A stretch of 64,000 nt of DNA from Otis tarda. Its lineage: Eukaryota > Chordata > Aves > Otidiformes > Otididae. The notes under the pieces were generated by a model. It ran no database searches. It was not told where the DNA came from and saw only the letters and a list, made by a program, of their open reading frames with translations. The position numbers were made by a program, and so were the translations under genes. The stretch covers positions 2,108,001 through 2,172,000 of the forward strand of contig CM048557.1 of assembly GCA_026413225.1 (NCBI GenBank). The letters are read 5' to 3'. Shown here one piece after another: positions 50,220 to 62,319 of the stretch (position 1 is its first letter; every line of letters starts with the position of its first letter).

Positions 50220-50896
50220 GGAAATAAGTATCAAATGAGGATAATGTTCTTGCTGTGGATCACGGGTATTCTTCTGCTTAATAAAACAAGGTCTTATAAA
50301 CTGTAAGTGATTATTTTTTCCTGCCTCAGATTTGGGAGGTAGCTGAAACAATAATAGAAAAGAAGCTGTTACATAAAAGATGGATTTTTGAATAAATGAT
50401 GTTACTTGGGTGTAATCTCCATAGCGTCCTTCTCCCTTTCTGCAATTGAAAATAATGGAGGCAAATGTTTGGTGGATAGAATATGAGGGTGAAAGCTGTG
50501 ACTAGGTGTAAAAATATGTCAGTTCCATTCTCAGCCTGGCTGTTGGCCTGCACTGTGAGCATTTATTTCCTTAAGCCACAACATCCACAGCTGCAAAACA
50601 GGGTAAGACTCAAAGAGTCCTCAAAATTAAAAAAGAAGTTCTTTGTAATGCAAAATACTATTATTTCTATGGTACTGTTTCTAAGGTGTTACAGATTTGA
50701 GATTTATTTGCAGATTGTGTTCCTTGGGATATTCCAAAGGGTCAAGAATATTTTGGGGTTTTGTTGGTGCCTATAGGTGAGGACAAAGCATGCAGGTGGG
50801 GCTGTCTTTAAGCTAAATGGTTGGAATGCCAGATATTTGGTGCTTTTACATCTGGACAAAAGGAAATACTTCTACTGCTCTTCTTTTACTGTGGAA

Positions 50897-51040
50897 GAAT
50901 CATAGAATCATAAAATGGTTAGGGTTGGAAGGGACCTTCAAAGGTCATCTAGTCCAACCCCCCTGCAAGGAGCAGGGACATGCCCAACTAGATCAGGTTG
51001 TTCAGAGCCTCATCCAACTTGGCCTTGAACGTTTCCAAGA
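50897..51040 (-). mobile_element. CR1 LINE 3' fragment
   Basis: Minus-strand CR1, about 144 bp. The plus strand shows AATCATAGAATCATAAAATG, then GGTTGGAAGGGACCTTC, TCATCTAGTCCAACCCCCCT, CTAGATCAGGTTGTTCAGAG and CCTTGAACGTTTCC. 5'-truncated just after the conserved TTCAAGGCCA block. Confidence 0.93.
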
Positions 51041-52689
51041 AATTCTGCGGTTGTTTCCATGATGAATGATGCACATAGTAGTTATGCAGTAGTTAATGTT
51101 TTAGGATAAAACTCCATTTTTAATTTTTGATAATGCTTCTGCTCTTGAAAGGAGAATTGAGATTGCTTGTGCTCTGTATTCCAGTTCCATCTCTTTTTTT
51201 TTTTTTTTTTTTTGCAGGTGAATATGCTGGATGATGTTTATGGATTAATATTTAAACATCATTAATTTCTGTGCATAGAAAATATAAGAAGATCTCTGAT
51301 ATTCTAGAGCTGAAAAATTAGCAGTGAGTTAGTAAATAAGTAAGTTGAAAATGACAATTTTAGCCAGTTATGTCTTTATGTTTCCAAGATAGTTTCTTAC
51401 GCAAGCTAAAAAGATCAAACATTTCTTCATAACAATGCCCACCCTAAACCAAAGAAAAGCAGCAGGGGAGTTATCCATGTTTCAACTCTCAGTCATAAGA
51501 CTGTTTGTTTGCTTTTGAAATCTAATATTGTGGCAATTACAGAAATAGAAAGCATTTCAGAGTGAATGAATGAGCAAAATATTTTTATTCTTGCTGAACA
51601 AGTGCCTGAGTGCTTCCAATGACAAGGTGAACAATTTCTAACATATTCCTCATCTAGAAAAAAATAATCTGTTTAAACAGTATTTTGAATCAAGTTTTGA
51701 GCATGTTCTTAATTTTCTCAGTAGTTTTGAATCCCGTGTTTGGGAAGTGACTGGACTGATTGGCTGAGTCATTTTCTGGTGATTAAGTGGTATGTCTGAA
51801 CAGGAAACATACTGCAAAAGGCTTAAGGGTGTTTATAAATAGAAAATGTTCTGAGAGAAAATCGTTACTCAGGAAGCAGATAGATGACTGTATTGATGTC
51901 GTCTGTTGTACAAGATCAGTATTTTTAAATGGAAAATCTTTTTTTTTTTTTTTTTTAAAAAAATTTAATTACTTAATAATCTTTCTTTACAACTTTATCT
52001 TACTCACTTGAACGTGTAGGGACAGTAATCACTTTTAAACTTCAAAATAAACTGCCTTGATAGCTGCCCTCTTGTTTTCAGGGCCTATGCTTTTGATTCC
52101 AAGAATACATATTTCTTTCTTGTTGAACTGACAAAGTTCTGAGTTACTGTGCACTTCCTATGTGCTTTCTTCTGTGATACGGTATGCATATGTCATATGT
52201 CATACATATGGAGGGAGCAAAGAATAGGACACAGAAGCTAGGAATTCCTGTGTTAATACTGCTTCTGCCACTGTTAAATTAGTGAGTCACCTTAGACAAG
52301 TTTTCCTACCATTTCCCTAGTTTTTCCTAGGACTGTGTTTTTTCTTCACTTTGTTCTTCTGGAAAGGTAGGATAACAGCTACTCCCACATTTCAGAATGG
52401 TATTTTACCACATCCTGAATAAAAAAGCATAATAGCATACTACACGATTCCTTTGAAGTCAATGACTTTGTCCACAAAACCAGAAAGAGCATCTTTTTTT
52501 TTTCCCCTCTCCAGCTAGCAGCAATCTTTGAATCCCTATCTGGTCATATTACAGTGTAACTTACTGACAAACTGACCACTTGACTGAAAAGAGCACTTCT
52601 GTCATTGTTTAAAGAGGAGCTATGTTGTTAACATAGGCAAAAAATATTTTGAACAAGTAATGGAACTAAAATCAAACTTTCCTAATTTA

Positions 52690-52742
52690 TAGCTGGACCC
52701 AAAGCTAACCAAAGCCAGTGGGAGCCTTTCCACTGACTTTCT
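52690..52742. repeat. Ancient palindromic amniote repeat, copy
   Basis: CCAAAGCCAGTGGGAGCC followed by TTTCCACTGACTTT: a word and its approximate reverse complement around a short centre. The same design occurs near 15600, 48141 and 57630. Old dispersed repeat of the type CCCATTGACTTCAATGGG seen widely in reptile and bird genomes; class unknown to me. Confidence 0.4.
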
Positions 52743-55514
52743 TAAACTTTGCGTATTTGTCCACAGAAGTGCTGGTAGCAGAGCCCAGCCAGGCTCTGGG
52801 AGATGCTCCAACCCCTTGTTCTCAGCTGACCTTCTTTGGCCGGCGTACAGAGCTGCTAGGGTGAAAATGGTGCTATGTACAGTACCAAGGGCAGCCCAAG
52901 CTAAAACCTGAAACAAAAAAATGCTGCAGGAAAACCCTCACTGAAAAAGAAAAAGCTAAACATAAATAACAGTAAATGGTAGCAGTATTATGGGTTCTTT
53001 TGCCTCCAGGCTAGTGCCTATACATTTATAAATAATGACATGCAGACATTAGTTTAGTTTAAGATGCTTATTGATGCTTTGTAGTCTAATGTTTTAAGCA
53101 AAACAGAAGGCAAGAGTAGGCAAGTTTCCAACATCTGAGTATATTGTGAAATAAAAAAGTACATCTAAGCTTTCTCTCCATGAGTGCACAGTGAAATGTA
53201 CGTGTCGGCTAAAAATCCTACTACTGTACACTAAAAAAAAAAATCCTGCTCTGTCACTGCTTGGAGTAAATGACAAGAGAAGTGGCAGGGCTCATGAAGG
53301 AAACCAGCCGTTTAATTCAATTAATCAAAGACAGACATCTGCTTGAAATAGAGGACTTTTTTTTTTCAATAAAGAAGTCTCATCTGTAAAGTTTGACAGT
53401 AAACCATTATCCAAAACACTCTGTTAGATAGCAACGGTATTTTATTGAAATTAAATAGGAGTTATCCATGTATATCTAAACTTTTGCTTACTGTCTGATA
53501 ACAGATATTTGGCTGTGTGGGTGACAGTGAAAGGCCAGAGAGTGATGGCTTCCTAGATCGCCAGGAAGCATTGCACTGCTGTACATAGATAAACCATTTG
53601 AATCTTGTGAAGTGATTTCAAAATGACCTTTTCAAATACTGAAAATACCTTTTTAGTCTTTAGTTTATACATTGTTAAACAGTATGTTGGTGAATGGGTG
53701 ATGCCAGGTGTATATCTTGAAAGAGCAGCATAATTGCTGCTCATTAAGAAATTGCAAGGATGCAATATAGCTGAAAGAAGCACTTCACATGCAAAAAGAA
53801 GGGCTTTCAAATCAGGAAGGTGGAATGGCAAAGGAAGACTTTTTAGCTGTGCTGAGTTTCACAGGTCAGTCTCATGTATGAATTTTAAATAACCTATGAA
53901 GGGCACTTGAAAGAAATGCCAGTTCTTTGAACAACATGGAGCAATCATACAACAAGCTGATGTACTAAGTTTCTGCTCAGGAGGATTTCCTCTGGCAATG
54001 TGGCAGTTGTTAGATGCCTTTATTTCAATTGTTGTGAAAACGCACTTGTGCCCAGGCTTTCTTTCCTCCCCAAGTGCTGCTGTTACCATTCCAGAGAGTT
54101 CACAGTGGGTTTGCTCTCTGTGTTCAGGTTCCTCAGGCTCCTCCTTCACCAACTGAAATTTGGTATTTCAAACTCTGGGTATGCATGAGCAGGAAGGGTG
54201 GAAGAATGCCAACTGCCCTGTTGACAAATTTGCAGATGCACAGGACTTTTTTTTTCTTAATTAAAGAATACCCTTTTTTTTTTTTAATGCTGGCACTGAG
54301 ACTGGAAAGCTATTGGCAGATGGCGCAACTCTGAAAAGGTCTCTCTTTATGCTATGCTTGTTTGTTTAAAGTTGCTAATGTGACATGTTTAAATACTATA
54401 TTATGGAGTTCATAAAAATATTTTACAGGTTGTCAAGAACGATATTGCTTGTGCTGTGATCCAGTGAGATCACATGAGCTAAGAAAACCCAAGCAACAGA
54501 AGGATGGCTATTCAACAAGCCTTAGTGTCACCCTGGGAGCTGGTGGCAATTCATGAGGTGGCACCTCTCTGTTGAGCGCTAACCCAAGTGGTGGTTGGAA
54601 ATGTGGTGTCACAGAGCCTGCCATCTCGGAGCACAGCAGCAGCAGGGGCTGAAAGATTTGCAACATCTTTGAAATCGCCAAAGCTTATGGCAGAGAGAAT
54701 GACCATGGCCTTATTCCATGTGTGATCTCTGCATGTCAAATGTTTGATGTAAAACTTCATTTGCTCTGCCAGGTGGGCTGTAGCACTTGTCTTCCCTCTC
54801 GTAAGCAGTCTTGAAGAGGGCTGTGTCCTCCTGGGCCACTGTGAATTCGCCAGATGGCTTTCGGTAGCACTGATATCCGTGCGTGGCCTGCGTCCGTACG
54901 GCAATGCTGAGCAACTCTGGCAGCAGAGGCATTATGTAAGGCTGGGCTCTTCCCTGTAGCTTTAAGGAAAACTGACAATGCTGGAAGGGGGCCAGTTTAA
55001 CTGGGAAAACTGAAGTTGGCTAAGCTTGAACAGCATAATTATCACATAAGGTTAAAGAGGTAAATGACTTTAGGCCTCATTTAAGAAACTAGGGATGAAA
55101 GGGTGGGAACAGGAATAAGCTGCTTTTTTCCTGTGATCAGATAAGAAAGAGAAATCTTCAGTGCTGCTGTAGTTGGATATAAAATAAAAAATGGAAGTTG
55201 CCGTGGGTAGTTAAAAAGCAATTAAACTTCCAGGAATATATTCTTGAGTAGCAATTTGAGAACACTGTTGTAATTTTTACTTAGAAAGAAGTCCAATCCT
55301 CTGAAAATAATTTTCATAAGGTTAAGGTAATGATTAGAGACCTGTAACTCACAACTTTATAGCACTAGGTTTAGGAAGAAGTCTCTCTTGTGTCTGTACG
55401 GTAGGCAGCCTATCAATGCCAGAAATATCTTTAGCTTTAGCAGTTGTGTTGCTGTGCTGCTCTTTGGCTTCCGGTGAGGACTGCAGAATCCTTGCTTTTA
55501 ACAGATGTCTCAGT

Positions 55515-55538
55515 CTTTGTTTGTTTGTTTGTTTTTTG
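55515..55538 (+). repeat. TTTG tetranucleotide microsatellite
   Basis: About four TTTG units followed by a T run and GCAG. Confidence 0.8.
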
Positions 55539-57629
55539 CAGTTGAGTGAGGTCAGAAGGAAAGTTAGTTATTAGTTTAACTGAGCATAGGACTGACTCCA
55601 GTGAAAGGTAGGAGGCTGGATGACATTATCTTTCTTACCAATAAGCATAGTAGTGAAAAATGTCAAGATGCATATTTCATTGAGCATAATCACTTAGCCC
55701 CTGAACTATACAACAACTGAGTATTTTTGAACAAAATTTACATATGCAAAACCAGAACAGTAACACATATACATCAGATTGAAATGCAAACCTACAGGTA
55801 ACCAAATTTTTTTATGCATCTACACTTTTCTTGCAGAAATATATAACTATAATATGCACAATTTCTGTGGAACCTATATGTCCTTAGTTTTTCCACTCTT
55901 ACAACAGTATCCTTTGGAAATCTGTATCAACATTATCTTGAAGAAAAAGTAAATATGACAGTAAAAATGTCATTGAAATTAACTGACATTTCCTACAGAA
56001 TCCAGAACATGGAAGGGAACTTTAGAAGTTGTGATTATACATTGGCCAGAGTCCTACTTATGATATGACAGTAAAATTCGTATTTCTTCTTCTTCTTTGC
56101 CCAAACCACAAGTTTGCATTTTAGTTGCACTGTAATAGTCTCCAAGTGCATCATGGCTACATTTCATGTTTTTGTATAAATGCTGATTGTAAATGGCATT
56201 AAACATACATAACTCTTGTTTCTTAGCAACCCTATTTTTTAAACAAAGGGGGGGTGAATACATATAATTTATTTCATGCTGTCAAGACAGACAATAATGT
56301 ATAACAGACAAAACTGATACCCAGCAGTTGCTGATTGTTTTCTATGATCTCCATAGAGCAAGTTAGAAACATTTGTGTTAGAGGATTTTAAAAAAAGACT
56401 ACATCTTCTTCCTAGCCATTCCTTCCTGGCTAAGCATGGGAAGCGAGGTCACCTCTTCTCTAATACAGCAAAATGCAGCACAGTAAATGATCAGTCACTA
56501 GAATCTCCCAAAGTAAACTCTGGAATTGCCAAAGAAAGTACCCCCTTCCCTGAGAATGAGAAAAAAAAAAAGAGATTTAGCACTAAACTTCTAACATGGG
56601 TTTGCTCATGGATACGGAGTCATATTCAGTAAAGAAACAATTACAATAGCACAGACTGACTGAAGTGTTTAACTTAAAAATGAAGAATAAGAATCTGTGA
56701 AACTGGAAGCATGGCAATTAGAAGTGTTGTGGTTTCATCCTTGAGCTAGGCAAGTATGTCTGAATGTTCAGCTGTCTGAGAAACAATAATTTCCCTAAAA
56801 TATCACCAGAGACTATCTCTCCACTCAGACTTATCATGATGGTCCCCACTGGTTCGAACTGTGATTCTTCCACTAATGACACTCAGGGAAGATTTTGTTC
56901 AGTAACGAGCACAAAACATAAATTAGATTTAATTAAATAAAGTCTGTGCTAAGATTTAATATGCTAACATCAAAGCATCTGGAAAGTGATCTTTGTCTCT
57001 GACAGAAGGTTTCCCACAGACAAGAAATAATCTCAGGTTCTTGCTGACAACACATACAGAATGGTTAATTTGTATTAAGCATGTGTTTACAGAAGATTCA
57101 CTCACAGTCACATTCTAGGAACTATTTTAATGCAAGTATGTGCTAAATACACAGGTCTTGTGTTCTTTTGTTGTTTTTTTTTTTTCCACAAAATTTCCCC
57201 AACATCTCTATCACAGATCACTATATTTTTCTCCTGATATAATCTGAAGCAACCTAGCCGGCTATTTTGCAATGTGGCATCCTTGAAGCAGCTGACAGTT
57301 ACTGGCTCGTGCAGATGTTTTAGCACCCTGACGAAGCAGAATCTCTTTACCAGCTGTACGCAGCCTGGAATCATTTGGCTTGAAAGACTCTGCGTTAACT
57401 TCAATTTCTTCATCACTTTAGCTGGCATTTAAGTTTCACTGTGCTCTCCAAAATCTTACTCTGAAATCAAGTATGACCAAACTCAGAGTACATTTTCAGG
57501 GAAGGTGTTAGCACAGCAGTGCAGGAAGGAAATCTTATCAGCTTTTTTGAGCTTGGTGGGTTGGTTTCACAAAGTCGTTTGTCAGCAGAATCCAAAGCAG
57601 CAAAGCTGCAAGTACTAGCTAGGAAAATG

Positions 57630-57713
57630 AGGCCTGATCCAAAGCCTATTGGAGTCCATGCAAAACAATGTTTAATTACTTGGTCCTTTTCTCTCTGAAG
57701 TCAGTGGGATGTT
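57630..57713. repeat. Ancient palindromic amniote repeat, fullest copy
   Basis: Begins GGCCTGATCCAAAGCCTATT, continues GGAGTCCATG, and after a spacer ends GAAGTCAGTGGGATG. This follows the old amniote pattern CTGATCCAAAGCCCATTGAA and its inverted partner. Diverged but recognisable. Confidence 0.5.
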
Positions 57714-57803
57714 AATACTTATTTCAATAGGAGAAGTAGCTCTCTGCCTGTGATATTCTCTCACATGTATTTCTCAGAGTAGTGACTTCTGCAAATCAAA
57801 GCA

Positions 57804-58092
57804 TGTTGCCTTTGTCGGCGTGGCGACCTGGTTCAGGAACGGCACGGCGACCACCCCCAGGCCGCTCGGTCCATCAGCACGCAGACACCAATGTGGTGGA
57901 CGGCAAATGGCATTTATTTGTAGGTAACGCGGCCTTATATAGCTTGGGTTTACAACGTCACTTCTATGTGCTTACATCACAGACTAAACGCTATTGGCTA
58001 TCATAGACTAAACACTATTGGCTATCCGGAGAGGGGTCCTATCTTCCCGTACAGCACGATATCTTCCGGCCGCCAGACCCTAGCTGCCTACA
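57804..58092 (-). mobile_element. Solo LTR, 289 bp, with complete antisense promoter and polyA signal
   Basis: On the plus strand it starts TGTTGCC and ends GCCTACA, so both ends are TG...CA and weakly inverted. A 5-bp duplication, AAGCA, flanks it (57799-57803 and 58093-58097). On the minus strand the order is: two tandem copies of a unit of about 25 bp each holding GATAGCCAATAG (CCAAT boxes, plus-strand 57980-58027), a TATA box CTATATAAGG (57933-57942), then AATAAA (57913-57918). This is the U3-R-U5 order of an LTR transcribed leftwards. The segment is GC-rich with several CpGs, unlike its flanks, suggesting a fairly recent insertion. No internal proviral sequence adjoins it. Confidence 0.88.
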
Positions 58093-58097
58093 AAGCA

Positions 58098-61000
58098 CAA
58101 TCAAAACTTATCTCAGCATACAAACTCAAATGTCAGAACTGAAAATATGTGGATGTCAAAACTGAAATATCTGTGGAATAAAACCCTTAGGACACAGCAT
58201 TAATATAATTAAGACTTTTAGTGATATTTCTTAGGGAAAAAATCCAAATATGTCCCTATAGAAGACTAAGTCTTTTAACAACTGACTAAAAGACTGGCTA
58301 CAACAAGGACAGATAAAGAAGAAGATGCAACTCTTTATAATAATGATTTATTCTACCTTTCTTAATGTCCAACTTATTTGATTATCTTCAAATCTTCTCA
58401 AAATTCAAGTACACTTTAGAAAATTACATGTGCCCCAAGAGAAGTTTCAAACTTTTAAAGGTTCTGGTTGTTGCTTTTCAGAACTCAAAAAATGGTGCCA
58501 TGATTTGTAATTACAACATCACCAATGCTGATGTTATCCCTTACATGAAGTGAAGCGACACTGAGATGTGACTCTGTTGTAGGAATAAATGTGGGATTAG
58601 AATTTTATGCCTTACTAAAATGAGAGTTATCCTAGAGAGCATGAGGCTCATTTCTTCTGCTTTCAAAGAAGGAATTTTTTGATTCCTGAACTGAAGATTT
58701 TGAAGAGGCTGGTGCTGGCTAGCTGGGTACTCTCTGTATGAGACTGTAGTTATCAAAGTGTCTTAGGAGATGAATCAGTTAATATTGAATGATACTGGGA
58801 GCAAGAGATCATCCTGTGCTCAGATTTGGTGTATTAGAAATTTCACATCAGTAAAATCCTTTTTAGCTTCAAGGAGACTTAACCAGCTAAAACGTGATCA
58901 CAAGAGTGAAATTTCCTACATTTGTGTCAGTAACGTGTGTCAGATAAGCTTTATCTCCTTTTTGTCAAAATATCAGAGAAAACATTAACATATGGGAAAA
59001 TAAACCAACAGAAACCTAAAAAATACCCACCCACGCCCCAAACCCAAACAACAGAATATTTGTGTTGAAGAAAAAAGGACTAATGTTATGAACCTGGGGA
59101 TGTGTTACGGGCCAGGTGTGCTGTGGGATAGTTTGCTAGAGCTTGTCCTCTTAAAGAACAGAGGCAACACAGGGCAAATACAAATCCTGGCAGTTCTGTG
59201 CTGATGTGGGAGAGTTCTACTGCAGGAGAAGCAGTGAGTATATGGGAAATTGCTAATATGAGAAAGGTACGGTGATGAAAGACCCATCCCCAAATTTCCC
59301 CAACAAATGAACTTGTAGTCATCTGTGGGAAGAAGGCTAGAAAATGAGCTAGGTGTGTTTTGTTGGCACTTCTGACTGGCTTTTTAATTAAAAAACAAGG
59401 ATCCTGTGGAATAGTTTAAATATTCATTATTTACCAGTGAACCAAAGTGTTTTGAACTGTTTCTCAAAAGACATCTATAAATCAGTTAATGTGTTTAGAA
59501 ACTTGCACAGAAATGTTGCTTCGAGGGTGTCTCACACTATAATAGTTCCATTATATGCTAAGGGTATTATCCGATAGATACATTCAGGATCGGGTAGGAA
59601 GGGCTATTTCCTGCACATGTGGTAAGAAAATCCAGCTATTCTGGGCTCCAGGAAAATTATATGCTCCCACATAAAGAATTCAGCTTCCTTTCCTGAGATC
59701 TATTTTCTTTTCCTCAATCTATAAAGCAAAATTCCTTCAAAACAACCACTCTAATTTATATGTTCATTTAAAACAAAAAGCATTACTGAAGGAAGAGAAT
59801 ATGAAAGTTTGTATTTAACAACTGATTCTAACCAGAGATGAATATGATGACAAACTTCAGACCAAGGAAACCAGGAAAATACCTATGCTACCCATGATGG
59901 CCTTTCATGTGATGTAATAGAATGTCAAGGTTTTACCCTTATATGAGGGGTTCACCCTCATAAGCCCCCATGAGGTAAGGAGGTCTTATTACCTTCACCC
60001 TATAGATCACTAACTGATACACACCATGTGTGCCTGACTTCTGAAAGTCATAAGGAAGATGAGTGGAGGAGGAAGGAGTCCAGCATGGCCTTCTGAGACC
60101 CAGGCTGCGACATAATAACTAGACCATATTTTTTGTATTAAAAAAGTTCAGTTAACTTTGAAGAAATCCACAGTTAATGAGGAAAGATCAGACAGGTTGT
60201 TTAAATACCACAAGAAGAGCTTTTATTGTGTTGGATATGTTGACAGTACTACATTTACAAGAATTTGAATAGATAGGCTTGCACATGTCAGGAAAGGGAG
60301 TGCTTTACATAATCAGCCACAGTGAGGGGATGAACATCCTACAGCGGAGTTAGCAGGCATGGCTTTATACCAGTTGATAAGGCTGGATTGGTTTTCATAA
60401 GGGCTATTCTTATTCCTTTTTCCTATCCTTTCAATGGGGGAGAACAGGCTAAGACCAAACAAAAAAAGAATTTACAAAGCAGCTGCAGTGTTAAAAATAA
60501 TGGGTTAGGAACTTGGTCTCACTGGAAGGGGAGGCAGCGCAGCACCCAGGGAAATTGCTATTTCCCTTTATGGTTGTGTGTCCCACGCTTCGCATAAGGG
60601 AGGGTGGGCTAGGGTCGGCAACACAGCCACATGTAATGCCACATTTGTGGTTCTTGATTGTTGTTTATTAATTTAACCTTTACTGAAGTGTATTCATCTT
60701 AGCTCAGAGTGATTAGACTGTATCTTAGTTACATTCTCCTTTGGAGAGAGGTAGAAGTGACTCTGAAAAAAAAATTTTAATTCTGGTTAAGTAACATCTA
60801 ATGAAACATAATTTTTAAAGATGGTTATGATAACAGTTTAGTGAATGAGAAATATACATTCATCTTTTGGACATCTTCAGAGCTCAAGTATTTAAGGACA
60901 ATCAGTAAATATACTAATTACAGTTATTAGAATAGCAAGGTCCCTGGTGGTCTTCATGCAGCCTCCGACATTTTACAGGAGTGCATAAAAATTTTGGAAG

Positions 61001-62319
61001 GACTGGGCAGGAAGGGGTTATCTTTTTATAGACTCACTAACTTTTTACTAAGAGGAATAGAGGGAAGAGGACAGCTGGTAAAGGTAAAGAGAGGAGAACG
61101 GCCAGTGCTGTAAGCATCTTTCCTAACCAAGAAGGAACATTTGTCCTAAAGAAGGAAGTTTTGGAATATTTCTCAGGAGGGGTTAAATTATTTTTGACTT
61201 TGTATTTTCTGGGTTCTCTGTGGAGGAATCTTGCTTTCACGTGGCTCTCAATGCCAGACTGGAACTAGGAAGACTTTGGACAAATCACATAGGTATTATT
61301 TCTTTCATACACCGCCCCCTCCCTTGCTAACTACAGATCACTTTTGCTGGAAGTTTGCCAAGAGAATTTTCTCATTCCTTCCTCATGCCTTCCTCAAGGC
61401 TGCTAAAGAAGATAGTCTCTTAGATAACAGGAAAATGGTACATGCCATTATTTCTTTATTCTAGCTTTTAGCAGTTTGAGGAAAAAGTACATTTAATTTC
61501 CCAAAGTTAAATAAGGAGATAAACATACTGCGATTCAAAAGTTAACGATTGAGTAAAACTTAGGTTCAGCCCAGCATGATGCAAGAATCTAGAAGACAAA
61601 TTTCAACCTCAATGAGAGGTATTTTCCACAACAAAATGCTTACCTTGAGGTCAACACATTATTTTGGAGAGTTGGTTAAATGCTTGGCTCATTAGAGATT
61701 GTGTTACCTTCAGCTGTGCATGGCTAGATAGGGCCACATTCACACTTGTTTTCTCTCCATGTTACCCACAGCAGCTTTAAGTTTGGCTCAGAGTAGGCAA
61801 GTGTGAAAAAGGTCAGGTAGTGCATGTCACGGCAGACTGGTGTCCTGCTCCCGTGTTCTGCTGCAGCCTGCTTCAAGGTCACTTAAGGTACAGTGCCTGT
61901 GTGGCACATGTCAAAATGTGTATGACTGCTTTAAGTTACACTAAATGTAGGCCTGCTGAGGTTTTTATCAGACTTTTAGGTTAGTGTATATGAACTTTAG
62001 CTGTGGAGCATTTTACTTTCCTGTTGCAGCAGCTGAAATGAATCTTAATTTGTTTTCTTTGTTCTTTCCTTTTTTTTCCCCACAAAACTTCACTTCTACC
62101 CTCAGCAAGATGTTGTTATTGTTGATAGCAGTCAAGGAGCTGTAGTGTGAGTGCTGTCAGTCACAAGAGCTTTCAATCTTGAACTTTCTTTCCAGTAGTT
62201 TTCTATTTGCTTGCTGACCTAAATCTTAAATCTCCTGAATGTACGGCAACCTTTAGGCTTCCTCAAATACAGAACCTACACAGACAAGAGAAACAATTTC
62301 CAAGTTCCCTGTTTCTCGC
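58098..62319. other. Intergenic DNA upstream of the right-hand CpG island
   Basis: AT-rich, no gene or repeat family recognised. It would be the proximal upstream region of the presumed MICAL2 promoter. Confidence 0.5.

Larger units (their letters stand above)
36070..50896. other. Long intergenic stretch with few recognisable elements
   Basis: Nearly 15 kb of AT-rich DNA with no recent transposon and no convincing gene. Recognised inside it are a 25-bp minisatellite (44111), poly-A runs (44559, 50200), a MIR/L3-like relic (45085), a LINE reverse-transcriptase fossil (46340), an old palindromic-repeat copy (48141) and a strong polypyrimidine tract (49076-49126). The scarcity of young insertions could reflect chance or selective constraint on distal regulatory DNA. 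Confidence 0.5.
51041..57798. other. Intergenic DNA
   Basis: Mostly AT-rich. Contains a T20 run ending in GCAG (51194-51217), a T18/A7 run at 51939-51963, a TTTG microsatellite at 55515-55538, old palindromic-repeat copies at 52690-52742 and 57630-57713, and an unexplained GC-rich block at about 54490-54960. No gene can be named. Confidence 0.5.

Noticed and set aside
51194-51217. T20 run ending in GCAG as a splice acceptor
   Set aside because: Homopolymer T runs often end this way by chance; no open or conserved exon follows.
52620-52916. 98-codon minus-strand frame with a hydrophobic start
   Set aside because: It overlaps an old palindromic repeat copy; no acceptor/donor context and no family recognised.
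56850-56866. GGTTCGAACTG as a tRNA B box
   Set aside because: No A box or cloverleaf-compatible sequence upstream.
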